Of a stretch of 19,100 nt of DNA, positions 1 to 6,844 are shown one piece after another. The stretch comes from CAMQVM01 sp044433365. GTDB lineage: Bacteria > Bacteroidota > Bacteroidia > Bacteroidales > Rikenellaceae. The stretch spans positions 1 through 19,100 of the forward strand of contig JAWXTR010000059.1 of NCBI GenBank assembly GCA_044433365.1. The letters are read 5' to 3'. The notes beneath the pieces were generated by a model, which saw nothing but the letters and a program-made list of their open reading frames with translations, did not search any database and had not been told where the DNA came from. Position 1 is the stretch's first letter, and each line of letters begins with the position of its first letter. The position numbers and the translations under genes are program-made.

Positions 1-14
1 TTTGATAATACCCC

Positions 15-117
15 GTAGAGACATTGTGCCTTGGCGGTTTGTAACCGAACCAAAGCAATCAAAATTGAATTTGCCAAGCCAAATCCAAACTCAGACGTAG
101 CAGGGCTACGTCTCTAC
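15..117. repeat. GTAGAGAC-bounded inverted repeat element
   Basis: The stretch is bounded by an 8-bp inverted repeat, GTAGAGAC at 15-22 and GTCTCTAC at 110-117. Inside the right end is a tight hairpin with 9-bp perfect arms, AGACGTAGC (93-101) and GCTACGTCT (105-113). A second nested pair, near GCCTTGGC (28-35) and GCCAAGCC (73-80), has one mismatch. The AGACGT...ACGTCT core and GTAGAGAC flank match the two palindromes between pyrH and frr, so this is probably a member of the same dispersed intergenic family. There is no coding potential. Confidence 0.55.
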
Positions 118-140
118 AGCCGAGCCACAAATTGTAATTT

Positions 141-176
141 TTAAGTAGTGTAAAACAATTATTGCCATATTCTTAA
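141..176 (+). repeat. Copy of the end of the right-edge palindromic element
   Basis: Positions 141-164 match 18943-18966 at 22 of 24 bases in the same orientation. Positions 152-172 are the exact reverse complement of 19080-19100 (21 of 21), with 173-176 adding three further matches and one mismatch. Similarity to the interior of the right-edge element continues weakly to about 215, so this may be a shortened or decayed copy. The rest of 1-318 holds no gene: the only open frame, 186-434, is AT-rich, low in complexity and overlaps comEC in another frame. Confidence 0.55.
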
Positions 177-292
177 CAACAGATTTTGAGAATGAGCCAT
201 TTTTTTACTTTAATTAGTCAAAAAATAACTTTTTTTATAATTCTAGTTGCAAAAATAGCTCAAAATAGCTCGAAAATTTCAAACCTTTATTC

Positions 293-320
293 GCATTATT
301 CATTATTAATTATTAATTAT
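293..320 (+). repeat. Heptamer array ending in the comEC start codon
   Basis: Four consecutive 7-nt units (GCATTAT, TCATTAT, TAATTAT, TAATTAT) fill 293-320, and the AT of the last unit supplies the first two bases of the comEC ATG at 319. It belongs to the same xxATTAT family as the arrays before the genes at 3506, 4403 and 16049. Confidence 0.6.
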
Positions 321-1710
321 GAAACAATTAGAGCTAATACCATTCTTCCGCATAACCATGCTTTTTATCATAGGTGTGGTATTGGGGCGGTATGCTCTTT
401 TTGCGCTGCTATTGCTGATTTTTCGTCGTTTTAGGAGGGAGTGGATATTGGTTGTGTTAATTTTGTCGGGTGGACTAATAAAATTTATAGATACAACCGC
501 TCCAACTCTTCCATCTGAGCAGAAAATTGAGCTTATTGTGGCGTTAGAAGATAGTAGTTCAAACTATTTTAAAGCAAAGGTATTATCAAACTCACCACAT
601 AGTTATATGTTAATACAAAAAGAGAGTGGACTCTCTAAAGGTGATACCGTGGCAGCAAATTTTTATCTGGAAGATATAGACAAATACCACTCCGACTTTA
701 AAAGTGCACTTCGTAGCTATAAAATGCAGGGAATAAAGCAGGTTGGCTATATATATCGAGAAAACAGGGTGGATAGAGCAGCTCTAATTCTTCCACAAAA
801 TAGAGTTAACAGATTGCGAAAGTTTATAGTAGATAGAGTATCTTCTCTTTCGATTGCCCAGCAAGATAGAGCAGTATTAAAAGCTCTGTTAGTGGGCGAT
901 AGAGGCGAACTATCTCCCAAAACCTCAGTTCGCTATAGAAAAGCAGGGGTAATGCACGCCCTAGCAGTATCGGGTATGCACGTGGGCATAATTTTTATGA
1001 TGCTCAACGTGCTGTTTCGCTTTTTAAATGCAATAAGGCTTTTAAGGGTGGTAAAGGTGTTGATTATTATCTTGGTCTTGATTTTTTACGCTCTTCTTTG
1101 TGGTGCTACTCCGTCGGTTGTTAGGGCTGTTATAATGTTTTCTATATTTCAGCTATGTTCTTTCACGCTTACAAGTCGTTACCACGCCTACAACATACTT
1201 TTTCTTGCGGCCTTTTTAATGATTGCTATTAATCCTAATATAATTTGGAATGTAAGTTTTCAGCTCTCATACTTTGCAATGTTTGGGATTATATATAGTA
1301 GCTCCATTTCTGAACACACTATAGTAGAAGGAGCAAGCATAAGGCGCAACACAATAATGCTCTTTACTACCACCATATTCATAACCCTTTTTATGCTTCC
1401 TCTTTCGTTATACTATTTTAGTGAGGGAACATTTTTTGCTGCTTTTTCAAATATTTTGATTGCGCTGCTACTTCCGCCACTATTTATTGCTTCATGGCTC
1501 TGGGTTGTATTCGATTTTCATTTTTTTGAAGTCGCAATCGATACTATTTTTTCGTTTATCAACTTTATTATCGATTTAGTAGGACGATGGGATATTTTCT
1601 ATCTACGTTTTGTAGTTTTCGATATTTACGACCTACTTCTCTCATATTTTGCTATTGGTTTGATAATGGCATGGGGGTCTATAACAGAGAAAAAGATAAA
1701 AATTAAGTAA
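319..1710 (+). CDS. comEC: ComEC/Rec2-family DNA uptake channel, short form
   Basis: Predicted inner-membrane channel that passes single-stranded DNA into the cytoplasm during natural transformation. The 463-aa product opens with hydrophobic segments (about residues 11-30 and 41-56), then a soluble stretch at about 60-165 that fits the family's N-terminal OB-like domain. The Competence-domain hallmark HALAVSGMHVGI is at 213-224, followed by PSVVRAVIM (265-273) and FQLSYFAMFGI (314-324) within a series of membrane helices running to about 452. The C-terminal metallo-beta-lactamase domain of many ComEC proteins is absent, and at 463 aa it is shorter than the roughly 650-750 aa I expect for the family. 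The ATG at 319 is chosen because it directly precedes the first membrane segment and abuts the heptamer array. No clear TAnnTTTG promoter was found upstream. The family call is secure; a role in transformation is inferred. Confidence 0.87.
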   Translation: MKQLELIPFFRITMLFIIGVVLGRYALFALLLLIFRRFRREWILVVLILSGGLIKFIDTTAPTLPSEQKIELIVALEDSSSNYFKAKVLSNSPHSYMLIQKESGLSKGDTVAANFYLEDIDKYHSDFKSALRSYKMQGIKQVGYIYRENRVDRAALILPQNRVNRLRKFIVDRVSSLSIAQQDRAVLKALLVGDRGELSPKTSVRYRKAGVMHALAVSGMHVGIIFMMLNVLFRFLNAIRLLRVVKVLIIILVLIFYALLCGATPSVVRAVIMFSIFQLCSFTLTSRYHAYNILFLAAFLMIAINPNIIWNVSFQLSYFAMFGIIYSSSISEHTIVEGASIRRNTIMLFTTTIFITLFMLPLSLYYFSEGTFFAAFSNILIALLLPPLFIASWLWVVFDFHFFEVAIDTIFSFINFIIDLVGRWDIFYLRFVVFDIYDLLLSYFAIGLIMAWGSITEKKIKIK

Positions 1711-1726
1711 AATTTTAATTAAAATT
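1711..1726. other. AT-only perfect palindrome after comEC
   Basis: AATTTTAATTAAAATT is a perfect 16-bp self-complementary sequence starting immediately after the comEC stop codon. It could be a weak transcript end, but its stem is A/T only, so function is uncertain. Confidence 0.3.
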
Positions 1727-1735
1727 GAATTAAAA

Positions 1736-1766
1736 TTTGTGGAACGAAACAAATAGAGTAACTTTG
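1736..1766 (+). promoter_or_regulatory. Bacteroidetes-type promoter for the ABC-F gene
   Basis: TTTG at 1736-1739 (-33 element) is followed, 19 nt later, by TAACTTTG at 1759-1766 (-7 element, consensus TAnnTTTG). Transcription would start near 1772, leaving a leader of about 60 nt before the ATG at 1834. Confidence 0.72.
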
Positions 1767-1833
1767 CACTAAATTATGGAGAGTTTTATTCGCTCTAATT
1801 TTAAGAAAGAAAAAATAGGTATATAAAAATAAT

Positions 1834-3456
1834 ATGATTTCAGTTTCAAATTTAGAAGTCCAATTTGGCAAACGTACTCTTTTTAAAGATGTAAATTTAA
1901 AATTCACTCCGGGCAACTGCTACGGTGTAATCGGTGCAAATGGTGCAGGAAAATCTACTTTCCTAAAGGTTTTAAGCGGTCAAATCGACGCAACTAAGGG
2001 AGTGGTTACTTTTGGTCCATCTGAGCGTCTATCTGTTCTAAAACAAGATCACTTTGAGTTCGACTCATACACTGTTTTGGATGCAGTTCTTGTGGGTCAC
2101 CGCCCACTTTGGGATGTGATGCAGGAGAAAAATGCAATCTATATGAAAGAGGATTTCTCGGAAGAGGATGGCTTAAAAGCTGCCGATTTAGAGGAAAAAT
2201 TTGCTGAAATGGATGGTTGGAATGCAGAAAACGATGCTGCACAGCTTCTTAGCGGTCTAGGTATCAAAGAGAACCTTCATTATGAGTTAATGGGTAACCT
2301 TAATGCTAAAGATAAAGTTAGGGTACTACTTGCGCAAGCTCTATTTGGTAAGCCTGATAATCTACTTTTAGATGAGCCTACCAATGACCTTGACGTAAAC
2401 ACTATTATGTGGCTTGAGAACTATCTTTCAAATTGTGAAAATACAGTTTTAGTGGTATCGCACGACCGTCACTTCTTAGACTCAGTCTCGACACACACTA
2501 TTGATATCGACTACAACGACATCAACCTATTTGCTGGTAACTACAGCTTCTGGTATGAGTCGAGCCAGCTTGCAGCACGCCAAGCAGCTCAACAAAACAA
2601 AAAGGCAGAAGAGAAGAAAAAAGAGCTTATGGAGTTTATTGCTCGCTTTAGTGCCAATGTGGCAAAAAGTAAGCAGACGACAAGTCGTAAAAAGATGCTT
2701 GAGAAGCTAAATGTAGAGGAGATTAAGCCATCTATGCGTAAATATCCAGGTATTATCTTTAGTATGGAGCGTGAGCCAGGGACAAAAATCTTAGCTGTAG
2801 ATTCATTAAGCAAAACTATCGATGGTCAAAAGCTGTTCGACAAAGTTTCGTTTACAATCGAGCGTGGCGATAAGGTGGTGTTCCTATCTCGTGAGCCTCG
2901 TGCCGTTACAGCTCTTTTAGATTGTATTATGGATGAGGATAAATCGGATACTGGTATGATTGAGTGGGGTGTAACCATCAAAACAGCCTATCTACCTCTA
3001 AACAATGCACCATTTTTCAATAATAAACTAAATATTATCGACTGGTTAGCAGGATTCTCATTAGACACAAGCGAGCTTTATCTTCGTGGCTATCTAGGTA
3101 AGATGTTGTTTAGCGGTGAAGAGATTTACAAACAGGTTGAGGTACTTTCTGGTGGTGAAAAAATGCGCTGTATGATTTCAAAAATGATGATTAGTGAGGC
3201 AAATACGCTTGTTCTTGACTCTCCAACCAATCACCTTGATTTGGAGTCGATTCAGGCATTCAACAACGCCCTTACAAACTACAAAGGCGTTGTGTTGATG
3301 TCCTCTCACGACCACGAATTTATCAGCACTGTAGCTAATCGTATTATTGAGATTACTCCTAATGGTATGATTGACAAATATATGGATTACGACGATTATA
3401 TTGTTGATGAAAAGATTAAGACTAATCTTGATAAACTTTATTCAACAGAAAAATAA
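1834..3456 (+). CDS. ABC-F family ATPase (YbiT-like) with degenerate second site
   Basis: Soluble protein with two ATP-binding cassettes and no membrane segment, as in the ABC-F family, whose members act on the ribosome as translation factors or antibiotic-protection proteins. The first cassette has Walker A GANGAGKST (34-42), Walker B LLLDEPTNDLD with Glu at 181, and a degenerate signature (NLNAKDKVRVLLAQAL) of the YbiT type. A charged linker rich in Lys/Glu/Gln (about 245-290) joins the halves. The second cassette has an intact LSGGEKMR signature, but its Walker A position reads LSREPRAVT (351-359), without the GK[ST] core, and its Walker B reads LVLDSPTNHLD, with Ser463 where the catalytic Glu is expected. 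So only one site looks fully catalytic. It has its own promoter, and its stop codon begins the heptamer array leading to the next gene. The role is inferred from family; resistance activity is not indicated. Confidence 0.9.
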   Translation: MISVSNLEVQFGKRTLFKDVNLKFTPGNCYGVIGANGAGKSTFLKVLSGQIDATKGVVTFGPSERLSVLKQDHFEFDSYTVLDAVLVGHRPLWDVMQEKNAIYMKEDFSEEDGLKAADLEEKFAEMDGWNAENDAAQLLSGLGIKENLHYELMGNLNAKDKVRVLLAQALFGKPDNLLLDEPTNDLDVNTIMWLENYLSNCENTVLVVSHDRHFLDSVSTHTIDIDYNDINLFAGNYSFWYESSQLAARQAAQQNKKAEEKKKELMEFIARFSANVAKSKQTTSRKKMLEKLNVEEIKPSMRKYPGIIFSMEREPGTKILAVDSLSKTIDGQKLFDKVSFTIERGDKVVFLSREPRAVTALLDCIMDEDKSDTGMIEWGVTIKTAYLPLNNAPFFNNKLNIIDWLAGFSLDTSELYLRGYLGKMLFSGEEIYKQVEVLSGGEKMRCMISKMMISEANTLVLDSPTNHLDLESIQAFNNALTNYKGVVLMSSHDHEFISTVANRIIEITPNGMIDKYMDYDDYIVDEKIKTNLDKLYSTEK

Positions 3457-3507
3457 TTATAAACGATAAACGATAAATTATAATTTATAATTAATCATTA
3501 TTATCAT
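3454..3507 (+). repeat. AT-rich heptamer array between ABC-F gene and OmpA-like gene
   Basis: Starting in the TAA stop codon, the units TAATTAT, AAACGAT, AAACGAT and AAATTAT occupy 3454-3481. They then drift through AT-rich variants up to the ATG at 3506. The 7-nt phase is exact in the first four units and loose afterwards. Confidence 0.5.
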
Positions 3508-4351
3508 GCGATTTTTATTATTTATACTACTTTTTCTCACCTCATGTGTCTCTTCGCAGAAGTATAGTGATGCTACTAGGCGATTAGATGCTAATCGTGT
3601 GGTTATTCAGAACCAAACCTCTGAGATTGAGAGCTTGAAGGCTGATAAAAAGTCGTTGTATATGAGTAATATAAATCTTTCGGGCGATACGCTCCGACTT
3701 CGTCGTCAAATTCAGCTTTTGGAGGATAAGTACGACAGAATGGAGGCAAGAGGTAGCGTAAACACACTTGTTGCAAAGCGTCGAGCTGACGAAATTGAGC
3801 AGACAATGCGACGACGAAATAGCGAAATAATGGAGCTATCTTCGGCTATTGAAAAACGACAAAATATGCTTAACGATATCGAAGCGTTTTTGGTAGATAT
3901 TGTAGGGAAATATTTTGGCGGCGATAAAGCAGTGGTTTATCAAACCAAAAGCGGACTAAATATTGAGTTTGCAGATTGTCGAATTTTACGAGATAGCACA
4001 GTTCTTACAACTTTAGATAATCTATGTGATGAACTAGTGCCATACCTTCAGGTTAATAACGATATAAACGTTGTGGTGGATAGTTATGCCGCCAAAAATG
4101 ACACTCTCCACACCACTACAGAAGTGTGGGAGTTTAGTCTAAAAAAGGGAGCACTTATGGCAAATCGACTTATCGAAAGAGGAGTAGATGCTACAAGAGT
4201 TGAGGTAGTAAGTCACGGAAACGACTATCCACATCGCTCAGTTTTTGGTGATGATTGCCCTCTACACACAACTGTAGAATTTAATATAGATGTAACTAGA
4301 ATCATCGAGTTATTCGACGAAATACTACTAAAAAAAGGAGGAGGGTACTAA
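3506..4351 (+). CDS. Coiled-coil lipoprotein with OmpA-like C-terminal domain
   Basis: The 281-aa product starts with a short hydrophobic signal ending in the lipobox LTSC, so Cys14 should be lipidated and the protein anchored in an envelope membrane. Residues about 20-125 are highly charged and rich in Glu, Arg, Lys and Leu, and look like a long coiled coil. Residues about 135-265 resemble an OmpA/MotB peptidoglycan-binding fold: a strand-like NDINVVVDSYA is followed by the helix LKKGALMANRLIERGVDATRVEVVSHG, in the place of the usual LSERRA...L...G pattern. This suggests a tether between membrane and cell wall. The exact family is not recognised and the canonical OmpA binding residues are not obvious. 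It is flanked by heptamer arrays and lacks a recognisable promoter, so it may be read through from the ABC-F gene. Confidence 0.72.
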   Translation: MRFLLFILLFLTSCVSSQKYSDATRRLDANRVVIQNQTSEIESLKADKKSLYMSNINLSGDTLRLRRQIQLLEDKYDRMEARGSVNTLVAKRRADEIEQTMRRRNSEIMELSSAIEKRQNMLNDIEAFLVDIVGKYFGGDKAVVYQTKSGLNIEFADCRILRDSTVLTTLDNLCDELVPYLQVNNDINVVVDSYAAKNDTLHTTTEVWEFSLKKGALMANRLIERGVDATRVEVVSHGNDYPHRSVFGDDCPLHTTVEFNIDVTRIIELFDEILLKKGGGY

Positions 4352-4404
4352 TTATAAATTATTAATTATAAATTGTTAATTATTCATTATTAATTATTCA
4401 TTAT
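4349..4404 (+). repeat. Perfectly phased 8-unit heptamer array joining two genes
   Basis: Eight consecutive 7-nt units run without a break from the TAA stop of the lipoprotein gene to the first two bases of the pyrH ATG: TAATTAT, AAATTAT, TAATTAT, AAATTGT, TAATTAT, TCATTAT, TAATTAT, TCATTAT. Only the first two positions and one internal base vary. The array is the entire intergenic gap, and no ribosome binding site or promoter is visible besides it. Confidence 0.7.
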
Positions 4405-5119
4405 GAAAAGTATATATAAACGTATTTTGCTTAAACTTAGCGGTGAGTCGCTAATGGGAGCAGACAAATATGGTATCAACAATGAGGTGTTAAATAGTTA
4501 TGCACTTCAAATTCGTGAGGCTGCTCAAAGCGGTGCACAGGTGGCAATCGTTATTGGTGGTGGCAACATCTTCAGAGGATTGAGCGGAGCTGCTAAAGGG
4601 TTCGACCGTGTTAGCGGCGACCAAATGGGTATGCTAGCCACTGTAATCAACTCTCTTGCCTTGGAGAGTGCACTAAAAAGCGCAAGAGTAAAGGTTAAGC
4701 TTATGACCTCTATTTCGATGTCACCAATTGGTGAGCACTACTCAAAATCAAAAGCTATTGAGGCTCTTGAGGCTGGTTATGTGGTGATTGTAGCAGGTGG
4801 TACGGGCAATCCTTTCTTTACAACCGACACTGCTTCGGCTCTACGTGGCGTTGAGCTAGAGGCTGATGTTATGTTTAAAGGCACTCGTGTAGATGGAATC
4901 TATACTGCCGACCCTGAAAAGGTTGCCGATGCAGTAAAATTCGACGAAATTACATTTGATGAAGTTATTGCTCGTGAACTAAAAGTTATGGATATTACCG
5001 CCTTTGCTCTTTGTCGTGAAAACAGACTATCGCTAGTGGTATTTAATATGGATGTGCCAGGAAATCTTATGAAAGTGGTTACTGGTGAAAATATTGGCAC
5101 TGTAGTTCGTAATTCATAA
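4403..5119 (+). CDS. pyrH: UMP kinase
   Basis: Phosphorylates UMP to UDP with ATP in the cytoplasm, the entry to UTP/CTP synthesis. At 238 aa it has the standard length of the bacterial hexameric enzyme of the amino-acid-kinase fold. Visible motifs are LKLSGESL (10-17), the phosphate-binding IVIGGGNIFRG (49-59), the acceptor-binding GGTGNPFFTTDTASALRG (132-149) and DGIYTADPEK (164-173). It lies upstream of frr, as in most bacteria, but 143 nt of repeat-bearing sequence separate the two genes. The ATG at 4403 is fixed by alignment of the first strand (YKRILLKLSG). The call is secure. Confidence 0.97.
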   Translation: MKSIYKRILLKLSGESLMGADKYGINNEVLNSYALQIREAAQSGAQVAIVIGGGNIFRGLSGAAKGFDRVSGDQMGMLATVINSLALESALKSARVKVKLMTSISMSPIGEHYSKSKAIEALEAGYVVIVAGGTGNPFFTTDTASALRGVELEADVMFKGTRVDGIYTADPEKVADAVKFDEITFDEVIARELKVMDITAFALCRENRLSLVVFNMDVPGNLMKVVTGENIGTVVRNS

Positions 5120-5139
5120 CGATTGAAAAATGTTCACAG

Positions 5140-5209
5140 GCAGTAGAGACGTTGTGTACAACGTCTGTAATTTAGAGGCGGCAGAGACGTTGTGCACAAC
5201 GTCTGTAAT
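5140..5209. repeat. Two tandem 32-nt palindromic units between pyrH and frr
   Basis: Unit 1 (5140-5171) and unit 2 (5178-5209) are spaced 38 nt apart and nearly identical. The core of unit 2, AGACGTTGTGCACAACGTCT (5185-5204), is a perfect 20-bp palindrome. The core of unit 1 (5147-5166) has the same 9-bp arms around a GT centre. Unit 1 is preceded by GTAGAGAC overlap sequence like the element at 15-117. Each would fold into a stable RNA hairpin in a pyrH-frr transcript. Confidence 0.75.
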
Positions 5210-5262
5210 ACGCCAAAGAAATATCAAAAAATAAATATATAAACAAATTAAAAATAAAAGTC

Positions 5263-5823
5263 ATGGTAGAAGTAAAAGAAATTTTATCAGCTGCTCAATC
5301 AAAAATGGGCAAATGTGTAGAGCATTTTGAAAATCAACTTGCTGATATTCGTGCAGGTAAAGCATCTGTAAATGTACTTAACGGTATTACTGTTGAAAGT
5401 TACGGTGCCGAAATGCCAATCAATCAAGTAGCTAGTGTAAACGTTCCTGATGCACGTTCAATCCTAATTCAACCATGGGATAAAAAACTTATTCCATCTA
5501 TCGAAAAAGCTATTATTGATAGCAATATTGGTCTTACTCCATCAAACAATGGCGACCAAATCCGTCTTAACGTACCACCACTTACAGAAGATCGTCGTAA
5601 AGCTCTTGTAAAACAGGTAAAAGGTGAGGGTGAGAGCGCAAAAGTGGCTCTTCGTAACGCTCGTCGTGACGGTATGGAGCAGGTTAAAAAGTCGCAAAAA
5701 GATGGTTTAGCTGAAGATATGGCTAAAGATTGCGAAAACGACATCCAAAAAATGGTAGACAAATTAATTAAAGATGTTGATGCTCTTGCTGCTGCAAAAG
5801 AGAAAGAGATTATGACTGTATAG
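5263..5823 (+). CDS. frr: Ribosome recycling factor
   Basis: Splits post-termination ribosomes together with EF-G. The 186-aa length and sequence are standard for the family: an N-terminal helix (MVEVKEILSAAQSKMGKCVEHF), the conserved DIRAGKASVNVLNGI, the hinge with INQVASVNVPDARSILIQPWD, and the strongly conserved NNGDQIRLNVPPLTEDRRKALVKQVK followed by C-terminal helices of the three-helix bundle. The leader before the ATG is A-rich (5235-5262), as expected for Bacteroidetes starts. I see no clear TAnnTTTG promoter close by, so it is probably co-transcribed with pyrH across the palindromic units. The call is secure. Confidence 0.97.
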   Translation: MVEVKEILSAAQSKMGKCVEHFENQLADIRAGKASVNVLNGITVESYGAEMPINQVASVNVPDARSILIQPWDKKLIPSIEKAIIDSNIGLTPSNNGDQIRLNVPPLTEDRRKALVKQVKGEGESAKVALRNARRDGMEQVKKSQKDGLAEDMAKDCENDIQKMVDKLIKDVDALAAAKEKEIMTV

Positions 5824-5864
5824 TAAATTTGTAATAATTGATGATGACTTAAAAGTCTCTAAAA

Positions 5865-5913
5865 TAGACAAACAACCCTTGCCACAGAGCTTGTAGCAAG
5901 GGTTGTTTGTCTA
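5865..5913 (-). terminator. Hairpin terminator closing the minus-strand genes
   Basis: Perfect 18-bp inverted repeat, TAGACAAACAACCCTTGC (5865-5882) and its complement (5896-5913), with a 13-nt loop. On the minus strand the stem is followed by TTTTAGAG, fitting an intrinsic terminator for the HAD gene ending at 5986. On the plus strand there is no T-run, although the hairpin lies 42 nt past the frr stop and may still protect or end that transcript. Confidence 0.65.
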
Positions 5914-5946
5914 AAATGGGTGCTTTTGGGTCATCCTCAACCGCAA

Positions 5947-5982
5947 AGGCGTATTCGCAAAACCCCTTTTGCGGATATGCCT
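5947..5982 (-). other. Hairpin just after the HAD gene stop
   Basis: AGGCGTATTCGCAAAA (5947-5962) and TTTTGCGGATATGCCT (5967-5982) pair over 16 positions with two mismatches, around a CCCC loop. It begins 3 nt beyond the minus-strand stop codon at 5986-5988 and could be a first 3' hairpin for that mRNA. Confidence 0.5.
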
Positions 5983-5985
5983 ACC

Positions 5986-6792
5986 CTATAATATAAATTT
6001 CTCAACAACTGCCGCTACCCCATCCTCCTCATTTGATAAGGTAATATAATCGGCAGCCTCTTTTACTGCATCTTGTGCATTTGCCATAGCCACACCAAAA
6101 CCAGCAAATTTTATCATAGATAGGTCGTTAAAACCATCACCAACAGCCACCATCTGCTCTTTGCTATCACCTGTAAAGTCGAGTAGGCGTTGAAGCGATT
6201 GTGCTTTATCAATACCTTTAGGTACAACCTCTAAAAAGAATGGTTCAGAGCGAAAAGCATTTAGAGAGTCGCTATATTTCTGCATCAACTGCTCTCCAAG
6301 TGGAATAAGATTTTCAGGCTCACCAACAATAAGACACTTATCGGGAGCAAAATCTACTGCTTCTGAAAAATTTTCAACCTTTTTCGGCTTCATTTTAGTC
6401 AAAAACAGCTCGTGCCCAACATATTTATCATCTGGCACCTCGGTTAAAATATATTCATTTTGATAGGTCAAAATTACCGAATTACTCTCTTTTGCAGCAG
6501 TGTGAAGCGGAGCTACAAGCTCTAGTGGAAGCGTCGATTCATAAATCACACTCATATCAGATACATCTATAATTTTTCCACCATTATACGAAAGAATATA
6601 ACCGCCAAACTCTTTCATCTCTAACTCTACAGAGAGCGGGACAATACCATAAGTAGGTCGCCCCGAAGCAAGTACCAACTTAATACCCTTCTGCTGCGCT
6701 TTTCGAAGCGTTTGAAGAGTGTTAGCAGTTATCTCTTTTTTGTCATTTGTAAGCGTGCCATCCAAATCAAGCACCAAAAATTTGTATTGCAT
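5986..6792 (-). CDS. Cof-type HAD-IIB phosphatase
   Basis: Cytoplasmic Mg-dependent phosphatase of the haloacid dehalogenase superfamily, subfamily IIB, which commonly acts on sugar phosphates or other small phosphorylated metabolites. The 268-aa length is typical. Motif I is LDLDGTLT with the nucleophile Asp9 and general acid Asp11; motif II is LVLASGRPT (39-47); motif III is Lys192 in PKGIDKAQSL; motif IV is VGDGFNDLSM (217-226), followed by the characteristic GVAMANAQDAVKEAADYIT. The cap domain lies at about 85-190. It has its own -7 box upstream and ends at two hairpins. Substrate cannot be read from the sequence. The panE-like gene lies 52 nt upstream on the same strand, which may mean partial co-transcription. 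Confidence 0.92.
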   Translation of the reverse strand: MQYKFLVLDLDGTLTNDKKEITANTLQTLRKAQQKGIKLVLASGRPTYGIVPLSVELEMKEFGGYILSYNGGKIIDVSDMSVIYESTLPLELVAPLHTAAKESNSVILTYQNEYILTEVPDDKYVGHELFLTKMKPKKVENFSEAVDFAPDKCLIVGEPENLIPLGEQLMQKYSDSLNAFRSEPFFLEVVPKGIDKAQSLQRLLDFTGDSKEQMVAVGDGFNDLSMIKFAGFGVAMANAQDAVKEAADYITLSNEEDGVAAVVEKFIL

Positions 6793-6814
6793 AAATCTTT
6801 TTTTTCTGTTTTTG

Positions 6815-6822
6815 CAAAGGTA
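6815..6822 (-). promoter_or_regulatory. -7 promoter element of the HAD gene
   Basis: On the minus strand this reads TACCTTTG, a perfect TAnnTTTG box, 22 nt before the ATG at 6792. A possible -33 TTTG is the complement of CAAA at 6846-6849, but its 23-nt spacing is longer than the usual 19-21. Confidence 0.6.
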
Positions 6823-6844
6823 CGATAATTTATTAAAGGGGAGT

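Noticed and set aside
15..80. Folded tRNA or small RNA gene at the left edge
   Set aside because: The stem arms do not form a cloverleaf and there is no CCA-type acceptor or conserved TTC loop; it fits a repeat element better.
186..434. 82-codon open frame upstream of and overlapping comEC
   Set aside because: It overlaps the recognised comEC frame, has no family features, and starts inside repeat-like AT-rich sequence.
970..990. CACGTG cores at about 978, 9115 and 13394 as possible parS sites for the nearby parB
   Set aside because: All three are inside coding sequences and the flanks do not fit TGTTnCACGTGnAACA on both sides.
1834..3456. Antibiotic-resistance ABC-F (such as an Msr/Lsa/Vga type)
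   Set aside because: The linker and signature motifs fit the housekeeping YbiT-like group, and the context is chromosomal core genes without mobile elements.
4335..4346. AAAGGAGGAGGG as a Shine-Dalgarno site for pyrH
   Set aside because: It lies inside the upstream coding sequence, nearly 60 nt before the pyrH ATG, far beyond a usable distance.
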